Shown here one piece after another: positions 22,521 to 38,145 of a stretch of 64,000 nt of DNA. Positions within the stretch are counted from its first letter, which is position 1; every line of letters starts with the position of its first letter. Location of the stretch: the NCBI GenBank assembly GCA_902806565.1, contig CADCXA010000029.1, forward strand, positions 310,001-374,000, written 5' to 3'. This stretch comes from Hypoxylon rubiginosum. Taxonomy: Eukaryota; Ascomycota; Sordariomycetes; Xylariales; Hypoxylaceae. The position numbers and the translations under genes are program-made. The notes under the pieces are model-generated. The model did no database searches and was not told the origin of the DNA. It was given only the letters and a program-made list of their open reading frames with translations.

Positions 22521-25452
22521 TTATATAACTAAAAAATAATAAAAAATAATATATTAATATTTAAACTTTAAATATTTTAAATATAAAATATTAATTATAT
22601 ATTAATAATATTAAATTATATATAAGTTAATTTATTAATTATTTTATTAAAAAACTTTATTTATTTTAGTTTATTTTATATATTATATATTATTATTTAT
22701 TTTTTTTTATAAGTTATTTTTCGTTTTTTATAAATATAAAACTTTAAAAGGGTTTTAAGTTTTAATTAGTTTTATTTTCTTTTTTTATATTAATTAAATT
22801 ATTATAATAAATATAATAAATAATTATATAAATAATAACTATTAAATTTTACTTTAAATTTTAAATAATATATAATATTTATAAAATGTTTTTTTAATAA
22901 AGTTTTTAATGTTAAAAAACCTTTATATTAATATTAATAATATAGTAAAATATATTTTATTAAATAATTTAAAAAAGTGGATAATTAAATATATAAAATT
23001 AACCATAAAAAATTTTCTTAATAATTTATTAAATTTAATTAATAAATTAATACTTTTAAATAACTAGTTTTAATATTTATAAAATAAAATAAAAATATTT
23101 TTAACACGTATTAAATTTATAAGTTTAATTAACTTAAAAGATTAATTAAAAAATATAAATAAGTTTTTATTTTATATTAATAAGTTTTTTACTAATATTA
23201 ATTTTATAATTAAACATATAAAATAATTTCTTAGTATTATTATAAACTAGTTTAAATTTTTTTATTAATTTAAACAAATTTATTTATTATTAACTTTTTA
23301 GGAAATTAAAATAATAAACTTTTATCGTTGTTTTATTATTTTATAACTCTTAAAAATTATATTTAAAATTTTTAATAAAATTTTAAAGTTTAAGAAATAA
23401 TATATTAAACATTTTTATTAATTATTATTATATAGTAAAAAAGAATTTTTTAGGTTTTAATAAATTAATATAATAAACTATTTTTAATTATACTAAGAAA
23501 AATATTTTTAATATATATTTAATATTAAGGTGTTTATTTATATTTTTAGTTATAATAAATAGTTTGTTTTAATATAAGTTATTAAAAACTTTTTATTTAA
23601 AAAGTTATAAACTAAAAATTTACCTTTTATTATAATATAAATAAAATTCTTTTTAACGGTTTAAAATAAAATCTTTATTAATAGTTTAAATTAAATTACC
23701 ACTTTTTTTTAATAATAAAAACCCTTTTTTATAAATTCTTTAATATTATTTTTAAACTTATTTAATTAAACTATATATTTTTAATTAATTATAATTATAT
23801 ATATTAACTTTTATATATTAATTTTTTATATATTTTTTAATTTATATTTAATTTATTTTAAAAGTTATTTAAATATTAATACGTTATATATACTACTATT
23901 AATTTATTAGAAAAGTAAAACATTATATAATAATTTTATATTTAAAAAAAACATTTTTATTTAAATAGTTAATAAAATATAACTAATTAAAATAAATAAA
24001 ATTATTAATTATTAGTTTTTTAACTTTATTTTTTTAACTTTAAATATATATAACTTTTTATTTTTAACATGGTAATTTTATAAATAAAAACATATAACTT
24101 AATAAATTATTATATAATATAAATAACTTGGTTATCTTTTAATTATAATAAAAAACTATTTATAAAAAAATATAAAAAAGATAAAAAAAAATAATTATTA
24201 TTTTTATTAAACTTTTTTAATTATATAGTTATTAACTTTTTTATATTGTATTTTTATTTATAATAATTTTAATATTTTTATTTTTTATAATATTTTTATA
24301 TTAAAATTATTATTTAAAAAACAATTAATAAATAATATTTAGTGAATATAAACGTTAATTAAATTATTCCTATAAAAATATTTATGAATTTTTTAATAAA
24401 AACTTTTATTTAATATACTTATATTATTGTTTATAATTTTATATTATAGTTATTAACTAATAAAAAAAAAAATATAAATAATATATTATATTTAATATTT
24501 AATTTAATATATTTATTATTTTTTACACTGTAAATAATATAAGTAATATAATTTATATAATAAGTTTAAATATATTTATATAATTTTTTATTAATTTATA
24601 AAAAAGTAAAATAATTTAAAATATATTAATTAAAAACATATTAGTTAAAAATATATTAAATAAAAACATATTATAATATAATTATTTTAAGAATTTTAAT
24701 ATTACTAATAAAAATACTATATATATATTTAATATCTTAAAAAAAAAAATAGCTATATATAAAAAAATAAAACATTTAATATATAATTAATTTTAAAACT
24801 AAATAACTTTATAAATAAAAATTACTTTTTATATTTTTTTTATTATAAAAACTAATAAAAAAATATTATATATATTAGTTTATAAAATAATTAATAATAA
24901 ATTTATATAACTTATATAACTTTTTATTTAATTAACATATAAACTTTAATAAAATATTAAATTTAAGTTTTTTTTAAAAATAATAATTAACTTATATATT
25001 ATTAATTTTATAATAATATTTATTATAAACTTAATTTTAAATTACTTTTTTATTTTTAAAAAACTAAGTATTTTTAATTTATTTAATATTTTTAAATTTA
25101 AACTAAAAAACATTTTTATATAATAAAACTTTTTAATTATAAATTAATAACATTTAATAATTTTTATAATAAAAATATAATATTTTAATTTAAAATAATA
25201 AATATAAAAAAAAAAATTTTTAAAGTTTATATAATAATATATAAAAAAAAGTAAAAAACTCTGGAATAAACTGCTATATAATTATTAATTTTAAACCCGC
25301 CTTTATTAAAAATAAAACAAGTTTTTTAAAATAAGTAAAAACATTAAAAATCTTTTATATTAAAATTATTATTTATATTATTTTTTTATTAAAAAAAAAA
25401 ACCTATTTTATTATTAGTTTTATATTATTAATAAACTTATAAACAAGTAAAA

Positions 25453-25615
25453 AAAGCAGAGAAAAAGGTAAAAAAAAAAACAAAGAAAAAGATAAAAAAA
25501 AAGGTAAAGAAAAAGATAAAAAAAAAGGTAAAAAAAAAGGTAAAAAGAAAAGTAAAAAAAAAGGTAAAAAAGAAGGTAAAAAAAAAGGTAAAAAAAAAGA
25601 TAAAGAAAAAAAAAA
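25453..25615 (+). repeat. 12-bp A/G-rich minisatellite, GGTAAAAAAAAA type
   Basis: A nearly C-free purine tract with a 12-bp period: GGT or GAT followed by AAA/GAA/AAG codons. Read in one frame it gives Gly-Lys-Lys-Lys and Asp-Lys-Glu-Lys tetrapeptides. CA and TG dinucleotides, the RIP targets, are almost absent, which would explain why its G residues survived. It may be a coding relic or a simple repeat. Confidence 0.75.
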
Positions 25616-28600
25616 TATTTGTTTATTTATAATTAATAAAAAAATAAAATATAAAATTAAATATTTTTATTAAAAATTTATTTATTAAAAAATCTTTTTT
25701 TAAAACGCTTGTATTAATTAATTATTTATAACTTTATAAAAAACTTACTTAAAAATATAAAACCATTTAATTATTTATTAAACTTATTAATTTAATTATA
25801 AGTAACCACTTTATAATTAAACGTAAAACTTTTATTATATTAAAAAATTAAACTTAATATAAAAGTTTTTTTATATTAATTAATTAAACTAGTAATAATT
25901 TATAATATAACTTAACTTTAAATTATAAATATAACATTTAATAATATTAAACACTAAGCTTTTTTTTAATATAATTATTTTATTTATATATAAAAATATA
26001 ATATAAAAAGAAATTATTAATTTATATTTATATATATTTATTAAACTTTTAAATACTAATAATTAAAATATACTTTTTTTTTAATTTAATAAACTATTTT
26101 ATTTATTATATAATAATATAAAATATACTGGTTTTATAAAACTGTTAATTTTATTTATATAAAGTTTATATTATAACAATAAATTATTATATAATTTCCT
26201 GATTTAAAATAAAAAAAAATAGTTATATTAATAAATATTAATTAATTTTAAAAATTAAAAGTTTAAATTAATTTATATAATATTTATTTAAGTTAAACAC
26301 GGTAAAAATAATAATAAAAATAGCGATAATAAAAATAATAATAATAAATATAATAAGGATAATAAAACTAAAAGTAAAATAATTAAAAATAAAAAAACTA
26401 AATATAAAAAAACTGAAAATAAGTAGTTAATTAAAGCCGGGGTTTAATTATAAAGTTATTAATAAAAACTTATTAAAAATTAACCTTTAATTTACGCTTA
26501 TATAAATAAGTTATATAATTAATTATTTAAAATATTATAACTTTATTTTTATTTTATTTTATTTTTTAAACTTTTTTTACCATGCTTTTTATTAAGAAAA
26601 TATAAGTTTATTTAACTTATTTAAACATTTAAAATATAACTTATTTAATATTAAAATAATAAAAACAATTAAAAAACCACGTTAAAAACTATATATAAAT
26701 ATATAAAAAATAACATAAAAAATAATATACGGAATTATATAAAATAATATAATAAATAATATAAACGATATTAAAATAAAATTATTTATAATAGTTATAA
26801 AATAAATGTTTTTTAATTTATTTAAATTTTCTATTTATTATTTATAAATACTTATAAAAAATATAAAATCTTAAATTACTTTTTTATAGTTTTTATAACT
26901 TTTAAACATTTTTAAAAATATCTTTTTTTTTTTTTTATAAATTAAGCTACGTGTTTTAAGCTTAGGATAATTACTTTATATATTTAAATAAACTTTTTAC
27001 GTTTAATAAAAAACGTGTTATAAAAATCTAAACTTAATAATTTAAAAAAATAATTAAATTCCACTCTTATAATAAATATTTTTAATATTAATAAATATAA
27101 TATATATATATATATTTACCAATTAAATTATTAATCACTAATATTATTTATAGAAAATTTTTAATTAAAATATTAGTTTTTAACGTTTAAAAAAACTATA
27201 AATTAATAATAAATATACTTATTTTATTATTTATTAAATATATTATATTATTTATATTTTTATTTACACTATATATTAAAACCTAGTTATTATTAATAAA
27301 AAATATTATTTTATTTATAATACTACCAATTATATTTCTAGCTTTTTAAAACATATATTTATTTATTTATTTAATATTATAATTTCGTTTATAATATAAT
27401 TATTTAAAATTTAAAACTTATTTATTATATAATAATTTATAACTTTAATATAAATATTTATAGTTTTAATATAATTATTTAAAACTTAAAACTTATTTAT
27501 TATATAATAATTTATAGTTTTAATATAATAATTTATAATTTTAAATTTATTAATTAATTAATTATAATTTTAAATAAATATTATATATATTTATATTTTA
27601 AATTTAATTATTTATAGTTTATATTTATATATTTAAAACTTATATTTAATTATTTATAATATAAAGTATATTTAAGATTTTATTATTTTATTATATAATA
27701 AATAAGTTAATATATTTTATAAACTTTTATAATAAAACTTAATAATTATTTATTATAATAATAAAATTTAGCTAGTTATTAATATTTATTATAAAAATAA
27801 AATAAAAAAAATATAAATTTAATTTAAAATAAAATATTTAAAAAAAAAATTTATAATGTTAATTAAAAAAAGAAGGAGCTTTTATTATATTTTATATACC
27901 TATTTAATAATTTAATTTAATATAAATATATAAATATAATTTAACAAAATTATATTTTTTTATATATTTATTTTAACTTAATTAACTACTTTTATTACTA
28001 GAAATATAATAGATATTTTTTTATAATTTAAAAAATATAAAAATCACTTGTTTTTTACCGTTAAAATCTTATAATTTATAAATTTATTTTTTTTTTAAAA
28101 TATATATTAACGTTTAAAACTTAATTAACTATATAAATATAATCTAGAAAACATTATTATATATAAGATTTTATATATATAATATAATATATTAAATATT
28201 ATTATAAAATAAATTATTTTTTAAAAAAAAAAAAAAGTTAATTAATTATTTTATAATTATATAAAAAGTGAAAAATCTAAAAAATATTTAATAATTATAA
28301 ACATGTTATTATAATATAAAAATATTTATTTAAAATAAAACTATTATTTTTAAATAAAACTTTTATTAGTATATAATATTATTAAAAAAATTTATAAAAA
28401 AAATAAATATATTAATATATCCGCGGTTTTATATACTTTTAAATTAATTAATTTTATTTTTTTTAGTTTTAATATAGAAAATAATATAAATATTTTTAAC
28501 TAATTAATACTATAATAAAAAAAATAAATATATTAATAAAAGTTTAATTATTTAGTTTTTATTTTTAATAAAATTATAATTTTAACAAGCGCTAATTATT

Positions 28601-29157
28601 TTTATTTTTAATTTTAAGGTATTTTTTTTTTTTTTTTATAATTACATTAATAAAAAACATTATATAATTATTAAACATTTTATATTTAAGTTTTATTATT
28701 TAATTATATTATTAACTTATTATATAACTTTATTTTTATTAAATTTTATTATATTTATTAACTTTTTTTAACCTTCGTGGGATTTTTTTAAATATTTCTC
28801 CGGTTTTTTAATATTAATAACATTTTAATTAACCATTATTTTTTTCACCTTATCCTATATTATTAATATAAAATAAACTACCACACTTATTTTATTAATT
28901 AGCTTAGTTTTTTAAATTTTCTATTATATTTCTTATTATTATAAAAACATTTAATTCCTGTTTTTAAAAATTATATTTTTAATTTAAAATATAAAAATCC
29001 ATATATTTCCTAGCATTTTATAACTTTAATATATAAAAAATTATAAATATATATTTTATTTTAATTATATTTATAAAAATGTTTTTTTTTACCAGTTATA
29101 AAATCTTTTTAAACTATAATTTTTTTACAGTAAAAAAAAAATTTACCGTTTAAAAAA

Positions 29158-29340
29158 CTATATAATCTAAAAGATAAAAATAATTTATTTTTTTTAAAAA
29201 AACTATATAATATATTAAAAAAGCTTAATTTATCTTTTATTAAAAGATTATATAGCTTAAATAAAATTAGTTTATTTATTATAAAAAAATTAAAAAAAAC
29301 TAATTTATTTTTTAATAAAAAATTATATAATTTAAATAAG
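29158..29340. repeat. Eroded short tandem repeat with TATATAAT-TTAAAA core
   Basis: The core (A)TTATATAATTTAA and variants recurs at about 29158, 29202, 29247 and 29322, the last interval being longer and probably containing a degenerate copy. The spacing is about 45 bp. Copies are strongly diverged. Confidence 0.45.
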
Positions 29341-29798
29341 ATTAACTTATATTTTATAAAAAAACCTTAATTAATTAAATTAATAATAAAACCTTAATCT
29401 TAAAAATTAAAAAAACTTTATAAGATATAAATAATTTAATATATAAACTAAAAGTTAAATATTATTATATTAATATATATTAATATATATAAAATATATT
29501 ATAATATTTTATTTTAATTTATTTAGTTAAATTATATATTTTATTTTTTTAAATTTATAGTGTTTTAAACATTTAAAATATTTATATTATATTATTTAAC
29601 ATTATTTTAAAACATTAACTTAATTTTATCTTTTTTTTAAATATAAAAACATTTAATATATAATTTAAAAATAATATTTTTTTTAAAACTAGTTTTATAT
29701 TAATAAACTTTCTTTTAATAATATTATTTTTATTACTATTACTTAAATTAAACTAAGAATTAATTATTATTTTATTATTATTTAAAGAAAAGTTATCC

Positions 29799-29960
29799 AT
29801 TTTATTTAAATATAATATATTTAATTTAAAGTTTAATAAAAAACTTTTTATTTTATTTAAATATAACATGTTTAATTTAAGGTTTAATAAAAAACTTTTT
29901 ACTTTATTATTTAACAATTACCTTTTTATTTTATTATTTAATAATAAACTTTTTTTTATA
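29799..29960. repeat. Tandem repeat, period about 51 bp
   Basis: TTTATTTAAATATAA starts at 29801 and 29852, followed in both by TTTAATTTAA.GTTTAATAAAAAAC; a partial third copy begins near 29902 and decays into TTTATTATTTAA units. The period of 51 bp is divisible by three. Confidence 0.65.
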
Positions 29961-31139
29961 TTATTTAATAATATAATTAAAGTTTAAAATATTAAATTTT
30001 TATTTTTTTAATATATTTTATTTTTTTAATATATTATAGTTTTTAAATTTACTATAAAATAAATTAAGTATATAAAAAAAACATAAAAGTTTAATATAAA
30101 TAAAATATTTAATATTTTTTTTTAATAATTAAAATTTAAACTTAATAATATTATTTTTAATAATAAACTTTTTAATAAAAATAATTATAATATGTTGGTA
30201 GTAACTTTAAACATTATTATAAAAACTAAATAAATATATAATTAATTTAAAAAACTATTATTAAAAATACACTGTAAAATAAAAGCGATTAAATTTAAAA
30301 AGATAATATTAACTAAAAAACTTATATTTAAAAAACTTAGGTTAAATAATAACTTAAGTTAAATAAATAATTAATAAAAAAAATAAAATAAAAATATAAA
30401 AATAGGTATTATAATAAAAAAAACCGTTATTTAAAAAGCTTACTAAAATATAATATTTAATAATTATATTTATATAAGTTAAGGTTTAATTAAAAAGATT
30501 TTAAATTTATTTATATTTAAATATATTTTTTCTTTTTTTAATAAAGTCACTAAAAAAATATAATTTAATTTATAAAAACTTTTTATACCGGTATTTAATA
30601 TTATTTTAAAATCGTTAATATATAAAATTATAATATATATATTATAATTAAAATTTAATAAAAATAATATATTTATATATATATTTATTAAGGTTATATA
30701 TAACGAAGAAATTTTATTTATTTGGTTTTTTATAAAATTAAAAAGTAACGGTTTTAATAAATGTTTTATTAATTAAATTAAAAAAAATTAAATTATTATT
30801 AGTTTAGTAATATATATTAATTTAATAAGGATGTTTAATAATTAATTATAAAATATATTAAACGCCGATAAATTTAAGTTAAATATTATTATATTTAATT
30901 TTATTTTTAATAAAATAAATATATATTTTTATATTATATAATGGCAAATATAAAACAACGTTGCTTTTTTTTATATTTATTATATTAACATTTTCATTTT
31001 AATAAAAAAGAAAAAATATAAAAACCTATATATAATAATTTTTAATATTACTTATTAAATAAAAAAAAAAAACTATATTTTATTAATAATTATTAGTTAT
31101 ATAATAATATTATAAATAATAGTTAACACTTTATTAGTA

Positions 31140-31560
31140 TTATCTTTTTTATTATAACGTAAAAAACATCTTTATAAAAATAACTAAATATTTTAATTTT
31201 AACTTTTACCGGCTTTAAATAAGTTTTTTACCTTATTGTAAAATTCGACTTTTATAAAAAAACAGTTAATAAAATGTTTTTATAAAAATATATAAATATT
31301 TTAATTTTTATTATTTATAAATAGGTTATTTTATTTATTATAAAATTTAACCTTTATTAAATTATAACTAATAAAATATTCTTTTAAACATTTATTAATA
31401 TTTTTATTTTTAATAACTAAAAATAAATTATATTATTTATTATAAAGTTTAACTTTTATAAACCTAATAATACCACTGTTTAAATAAAAAAAAAAACGTC
31501 TTTTTAAAAACATATTAACGTTTTAATTTTAATTGTTTATAAATAAAAAGCTAGGTTTAA
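31140..31560. repeat. Eroded tandem repeat, period about 105-120 bp, four copies
   Basis: Blocks resembling AACAT/ATGTTTTTATAAAAATA followed by TATTTTAATTTT and then AAATTTAACTTTTATAAA recur near 31152, 31271, 31373 and 31492. Copies retain occasional CCGG, ACGT and ACCACT islands. No frame is open. Confidence 0.55.
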
Positions 31561-34500
31561 TTATTATAAATAAGCGTTAAACATCTAGCCGTTTATAAAA
31601 TAAAACATTTTAAATATATAAATATAATTAAAAGATTTATAATAAAATTAAATAAAATAAAAGTTTTTTATAAGTTAAATATTAAAATAATATATATTAT
31701 AAAATTTTTAAAAGTTTTTATAATTATTTTTATTAATTTAATTTATTTATAATAAAACCATTTATAATAAAATTATCTATATAAAAATAGTTTATATTTA
31801 ACATAATATCTATCTTTAAATTTTTTATTAAATCTTTTTAATAAATTACTTTAAAATAAATAAAAAGTTAAAAAATTAAAATATTATATTAAAATAATCC
31901 TTAGTTAATTAAAATGGATTATTTCTTTTTTTTTTTCTTTTTAACTTTTCCTTTTTTTTTTTTCTTTAACTATTATAAAAAATAATATTAACGTTAATAA
32001 TAAAAATACCATTTATAATAAAAACATATTTAAAATAACTATTTATTAAAAAAATAAAGTTTATAATATTTTATTAATTTTTAATAACTAATAATATTAT
32101 AATATTCTTTTTAATATAAATAAAACATTTATAATAATTTTAATAAAACATATTAATTTTTATTTTTTTTATAATATTAACACACTTATAATTTATTTTT
32201 ATTAACCATATATTCATTTAAATTTTTTTTTTATTAATATCCGGTATATTATTTATTAATAATAAATAATTAAATAAAAGTAATATTTTTTTATAACTTA
32301 TTATAATAAAGTTTTTTTAATTTATAATATATATAATTATTAATTTAAATTATTATTTTTTTTTTATTAAAACGTTAAATGTTTAATTATAATTATAATA
32401 TTAATTAATTAAAATAAATATATAAAATACCGGTATTTATTTATAATTATAATATACCACTTTTTTATAAAAAAACTACTATTTATAATAATTATATATA
32501 AAAACTATTTTTTATATATTTTTTTATAATTAAAGTTAATTAAAATTATAATTAAAATTATTATTATTAGTTACACCGTTTAAAACCTTTTTATTTTTTT
32601 ATAATTAAAAAGCTTTTTAAATTATAACATGTTTTTTTTAAAATAACCATTATTTTTTTTAATAAAATTATTTTTTTTATTACCACTTTTTTTTTTTTTT
32701 ATATATTTAACGTAATCTTCTGTTATAAACATTATTTATTTAAATTAAAAAAAACAATTAGTTATAAAAAAGGAAAAAAAAACATTAATAATTAAATATA
32801 TAAAATTAATTATAATTAATCTATTTTATAAATTATTAATTATTATTAAATATTTAACTAATTTAATAAATTTTTTTTATATTTTATAAAAAGTAATAAA
32901 GATGTTTATAATAAATATAAAAGATATATTAAAAAACGTATTTTTTAAAAAATGTAAGATTAATTTTAATAGTAATTATATAAAATAAATATATTATATT
33001 TTAATTAATATAAAATATTTTATTATAATAATATTTATTATTATATAGTTATTATATATATTATTAATTTTTTTTAATTTATAACTAAAAATATTTAAAG
33101 GTTTTAATTAAATTTATTTGCTTTTTAAGTTTTAGGAATTTAAGGTAAAAGTAATTTTCCAACGTTTATTTATTTATAATTTTCTATTTAATATATATAG
33201 TATTTTTAATAACATATTTAATTTTAAAAAACAGGCTGTAAAATATTTTTACCGCTTAACGTTATATAGTAAAAAACGGTTTCTTTAAGATTAAAAAAAA
33301 AGAATAATAGTTATTATTTTTTTTAGAATAAAAAAAAAAGAAATTAAATATATATTTTAGATATTTATTTTTTATAATTTTAATAGTTATAATATTTAAC
33401 TGGTTTTTATTTAAGTTACTAAGTTATTTAGTTTTTTAAAACCTTAATAACCTAATAAAAATATTAAATTTAAATTTATAATAAAAATATTAGTTAAATT
33501 AATAAAAATACCACTTTTATTTATAATTAATATAAAATTTATAAATAAATTAAAAGTAATAAATATTAAAATTTTATTATTTATAATTAATATAAAGTTT
33601 ATAAATAAAATAAAAATAATATATAATAAGGATTTAATAATTATAATTAAAATAAAAATAATATTTATTTTAACATTTTATTAAGTTTCGCCGGTTTTAA
33701 TTAATAAAAAAAAACGCTTATAATAATAAAAATAAGATATAAATGATTATTTAACATATAAATAAATTTATTATATATATTATTAATATATTATTTTAAT
33801 ATTAAACTAATTTTTATATTAATTTAAAAAGTTATATATTTATTTTATTTTTAAATATGTAATGTTTTTTAGTTATTTTTATTAGGTAAAAAGAAAAAAC
33901 CGTAAAAACAATAAAAAAAAACTAACTAATATATTTATTTACCTATAAATAGATTTTTAATTTAAATTAAATAATTCTTTTATTTTATTTAAGTTTATTA
34001 TATAAAATAAATATATATACTTAGTTTATTTATATAAATAAAATATATATATTTTAATTTAAATATAAAAACATTTAATTTATTTAATAACATTAATAAT
34101 TTAATTTTAAATATAAATTTTAACTTAAAAAAAAGCTATATATTAATAAGGTTTATATAAAAACAAATAATTTTATTTAATTAAATTACTAGAAACGTAT
34201 AAAAACGTATAAGTTAATAATTATATATATAATAATATTAGTTTAAGTATTTAATTTTTAAAACATTTTAATATTTAATTAATTCATTTAATCTTTTATT
34301 ATTATAATTATTTAACCATGATTTATTATTCTTATATTTTAGTATTATTTTACACTTTTTTTATATTTTCTTACTTTTTTTTTTTTTTTTTAATATAAAT
34401 TTTAATAATAAATTTAATAATAATAAATTTAATATCTTAACTATAATTAATTATATATAAATTAAACTTTACAATAAAATATAAAATATAAATTATAAAT

Positions 34501-35131
34501 AAATTTATTAATGTAACAATTTTAATAATAAAATAAAATATTTTATTTATAATAAACGCTTTTATTAAAATATTAATAATAATTATAAAAAAAAAATAAA
34601 AATATAATAAATACTATAAAACTTATTACTATTTTTATTTTAACTTAAAATTTATATATTTATTATTTAATATTATATTAATAAAAATAAAAAAATATTT
34701 ATTTAAATATTTAAATAATATAAATTTATTTATTATCTACTAGAAAAATTATTTAATATAACTAAAAGTAAATTATATAAATATTAAATTAAGTAAATAT
34801 TATATATATCTAAATTATTTTTTTTAAAAATATATTATTATTAAGTTATATAATAATAAATAGTAAATAATTAATAATAATTAAACTATGGTATTTATAA
34901 AACATTTTAAAAAGAAAAAAAAAGTTTTTATTTAATTTTAACTATTAAATAATTTTATAAAAATATAAAATATATTAATTAATTCTTATATATCTTAGTT
35001 AAAAATTAAAGGTTTTTTAATTAATAATATATATAAGGTTTATATTATAATATTTATATCGTGTGTTTATAAGTTACGAAAAGTTTATTATTTTTTATTT
35101 TTTATTATATCCACGTTAAAAACGCCGACTT

Positions 35132-35226
35132 TTTTAAACCAGTTATTTTTAAGCCAGTTATTTTTAAGTTAACTATTTTTAAGCTAGTTATTTTTAAATT
35201 AACTATTTTTATTAAATTAGTTATTT
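35132..35226. repeat. 15-bp tandem repeat with transition-only differences
   Basis: Units AAACCAGTTATTTTT, AAGCCAGTTATTTTT, AAGTTAACTATTTTT, AAGCTAGTTATTTTT and AAATTAACTATTTTT follow one another, with a slightly longer sixth unit. All differences among the five clean units are C/T or G/A. A period of five codons would suit a repetitive peptide ancestor. Confidence 0.75.
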
Positions 35227-36900
35227 ACGTTAAATTAATTTTAATTATTAACTTTTAAATTTAAAAGTAAAATAATATATTATATAATAATTTAATATAT
35301 ATATTTTTATTAATATTTATTAAAAGGTTTTATTTAATTTAAATAAAACCGTTAATTATATTAATAAAAGTTATAATTACTTTAATATAATATATATTTT
35401 ACTAAAAAAGCTAATATAAAAAAAAATTCTTAAACTAGTTAATAATAATAATTTTAGTTTGTTTTTAATTTAAAAAATATTTATTAATTATTAAATAAAT
35501 AAACTTATTTTTTAAGTTTAAAAACATTTTACTATAAAAAATAACAATATATTAATAATAAAAATAAACTTTAGTTTTAAAATAAAGTTAAGATTAAATA
35601 AAATTAATATTATTAATATTTTAAAAACTATTTTAAAATTTAATAAAACTATTATAATTAATTAACTACTAGTATATAATATATATATTTATAAATAAAA
35701 AACTAGTTTATTATTAATTAAGTTTGTTAATAAAGTTTAAAAACGTTAAATAATAATAATAATAATTATTACCATTTTTAAAAAAATCTAAGGATAATTT
35801 TTATTTTTAATAAATATAATATTAATTAATATATAAAAATAATAAAATTTAAATATTATTAAAAACTTTTTTATAAATAATAATAATTTATAAGTAATTA
35901 TTATTATATTAAATTAAACATTATATTTTTAAATTTTAAATAAATTTATATTAATTTATTATTTTATATTATTATATTATTATTAATTAATTAATTTTTT
36001 AATATTAACATTTTATATTTTTAAACTAATTAACGAAATTATAAATAATAACTAAAAAATATTATTTATATAAAATTATAATATTAATATATATAATTTT
36101 TTTATTTATAATTTAAAACATAAAAATAATAATAGCTTATAAATAAAATATTATTTTTAGATATATCTATAAAAACCAATGTTATAGTTTTAAAAAAAAA
36201 ACATTTTATTAAAATTTATTTATATTTTTTTTTTATTAAAAGTTTAAATATTCCTAGTTATTATATATATAATATAATATATTATAATATAATAAACACC
36301 GTTATTATTAAAAACATTAAAACTTAATATTAATTTTAAATTAAAATAATTAAAATAATATTAATATATAATTATAAACGTTAATATAAATTTATTAAAA
36401 AAAGTAACGTAGTAGTATAATAATAAATTACTGGTATAATTATTAAATAAGTATATAAAAAATAAATTTAAAATTTAAAAATAATATATATATATAATAA
36501 GTTAAATAAATATAAAGATTTAAATAAGGTTTATAATATTTAAAAAACTTAATAAATTAGTTTTATATATATTTTTACTATAAATTTATAATTATTTAAT
36601 TAATTAAAATAAATAAAATTAGTTATTATTAAATAATAATTTTAATTAAATAAGCGGATTATTTTTTAGCTATATATAAATAATAATATTACGTAATAAT
36701 ATAAAAACTAAAAATAAAATTATTAGTTTAATAATAAAAAAAAAGTAATATTTAAAAATAACAAACGGTTTTAAAATAAATAAAATAACAATATTTAAAA
36801 CTAATATTTATAATTAATAAATATATATAGTAATAAATGCGTAATATAATATAAATAAATAACATAAAAAATAAAACTATTATTTATAATAATATTTAGT

Positions 36901-36965
36901 AAAAATAACTTAATAATAACTAAGTAATAATTTAATAATAACTTACTAATAATTTAAATATAATT
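36901..36965. repeat. Internal 11-bp repeat cluster, inverted orientation
   Basis: AATAACTTAAT and AATAATTTAAT units recur here, the reverse complement of the 11-mer at the element ends. A longer cluster in the forward orientation lies at 38071-38145 (AAACTATTATT and TTATTATTTAA type), and a short one near 37303-37345. Confidence 0.6.
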
Positions 36966-38070
36966 TAAAAATGGTTATAAATTTATTATATTTTAATATA
37001 AATTATTTTTTATTTTTAATATATTTTTTTATTTAATAAAAGCTTAGTATATTAACGTTTAATTTATAATTTTAAAAACATATTATAAACATTTTTAATA
37101 TATTAAAATAATAATATCTAAGTTGTTTATTAAAACTAATAATAATAAAAATAATATAATATTTTTTTTTAATATATATATTAATTTTTATATATTTAAA
37201 AACTAGGTATTAATAAAATTAATAAATGTAAAAAATATTTTAACTATTTAAAACCTTTATTTTAATTATAAATATTTTTATAGTATTTAAAACTTTTTAA
37301 ATTATTATTAAATTATTATATAGTTATTATTAAACTATTATTTAACGTTAGTTTGGTTGTTTTTTAATTATAGTTAATAAAAATAAAACTTATTTTAAAT
37401 AAAAATTTTATTAGTTAAGTTTTTATAAATTAATTAATATTAGTTTTATTATTAATTAATAATATCTAATTAACTTTTTAAAATAAAAAAAATATATTAA
37501 AAAAAATTATAAACTTTTAAATATATTTATAAACTAAAATATTAATAAATATTATAATAACTTAATAATAAATAATATATTAACTATTATAATATCTTTT
37601 AATAATTAAATCTTAATTTTTTAATATAATAATAATATATAAATTAAATTAAAATTTAATTAACATTTAAAAACTAATAAATTATAAAATATATAATTAA
37701 AACTATATTTAAATTTAATATTATATATAATATTATTTTTAAAATTAAAAGAAATATAAATATATTAATAATTATATAAAAGATTTTAACTAATAATTAT
37801 AGTTTTAAAAATATTAATATAATTTTTACATTAAAATAAATATATAAACTATAATTAAATAATAATTTAATTAAAATTAAGTAATAATTAATAAATATAA
37901 TTAATTTACTGTTAGTTTTTTTTATATTAGCTAAGGAATCTACTATTAAAAACCTATAAAATACTTTTTAAACATTAATAAAATAAATATTAATTAAATA
38001 ATATAATGTTTTATATAAATTTATTTTTATAAAAAATTAATATAACGTGTAATTTTATTATAAACTTAAA

Positions 38071-38145
38071 TAAACTATTATTAAACTATTATTAAACTAT
38101 TATTTAATTATTATTTAACTATTATTTAATTATTATTTAATTTAA
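38071..38145. repeat. Internal 11-bp repeat cluster, forward orientation
   Basis: Six to seven AAACTATTATT or AATTATTATTT 11-mers in tandem, matching the subterminal arrays at 18302 and 46208. Confidence 0.65.
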
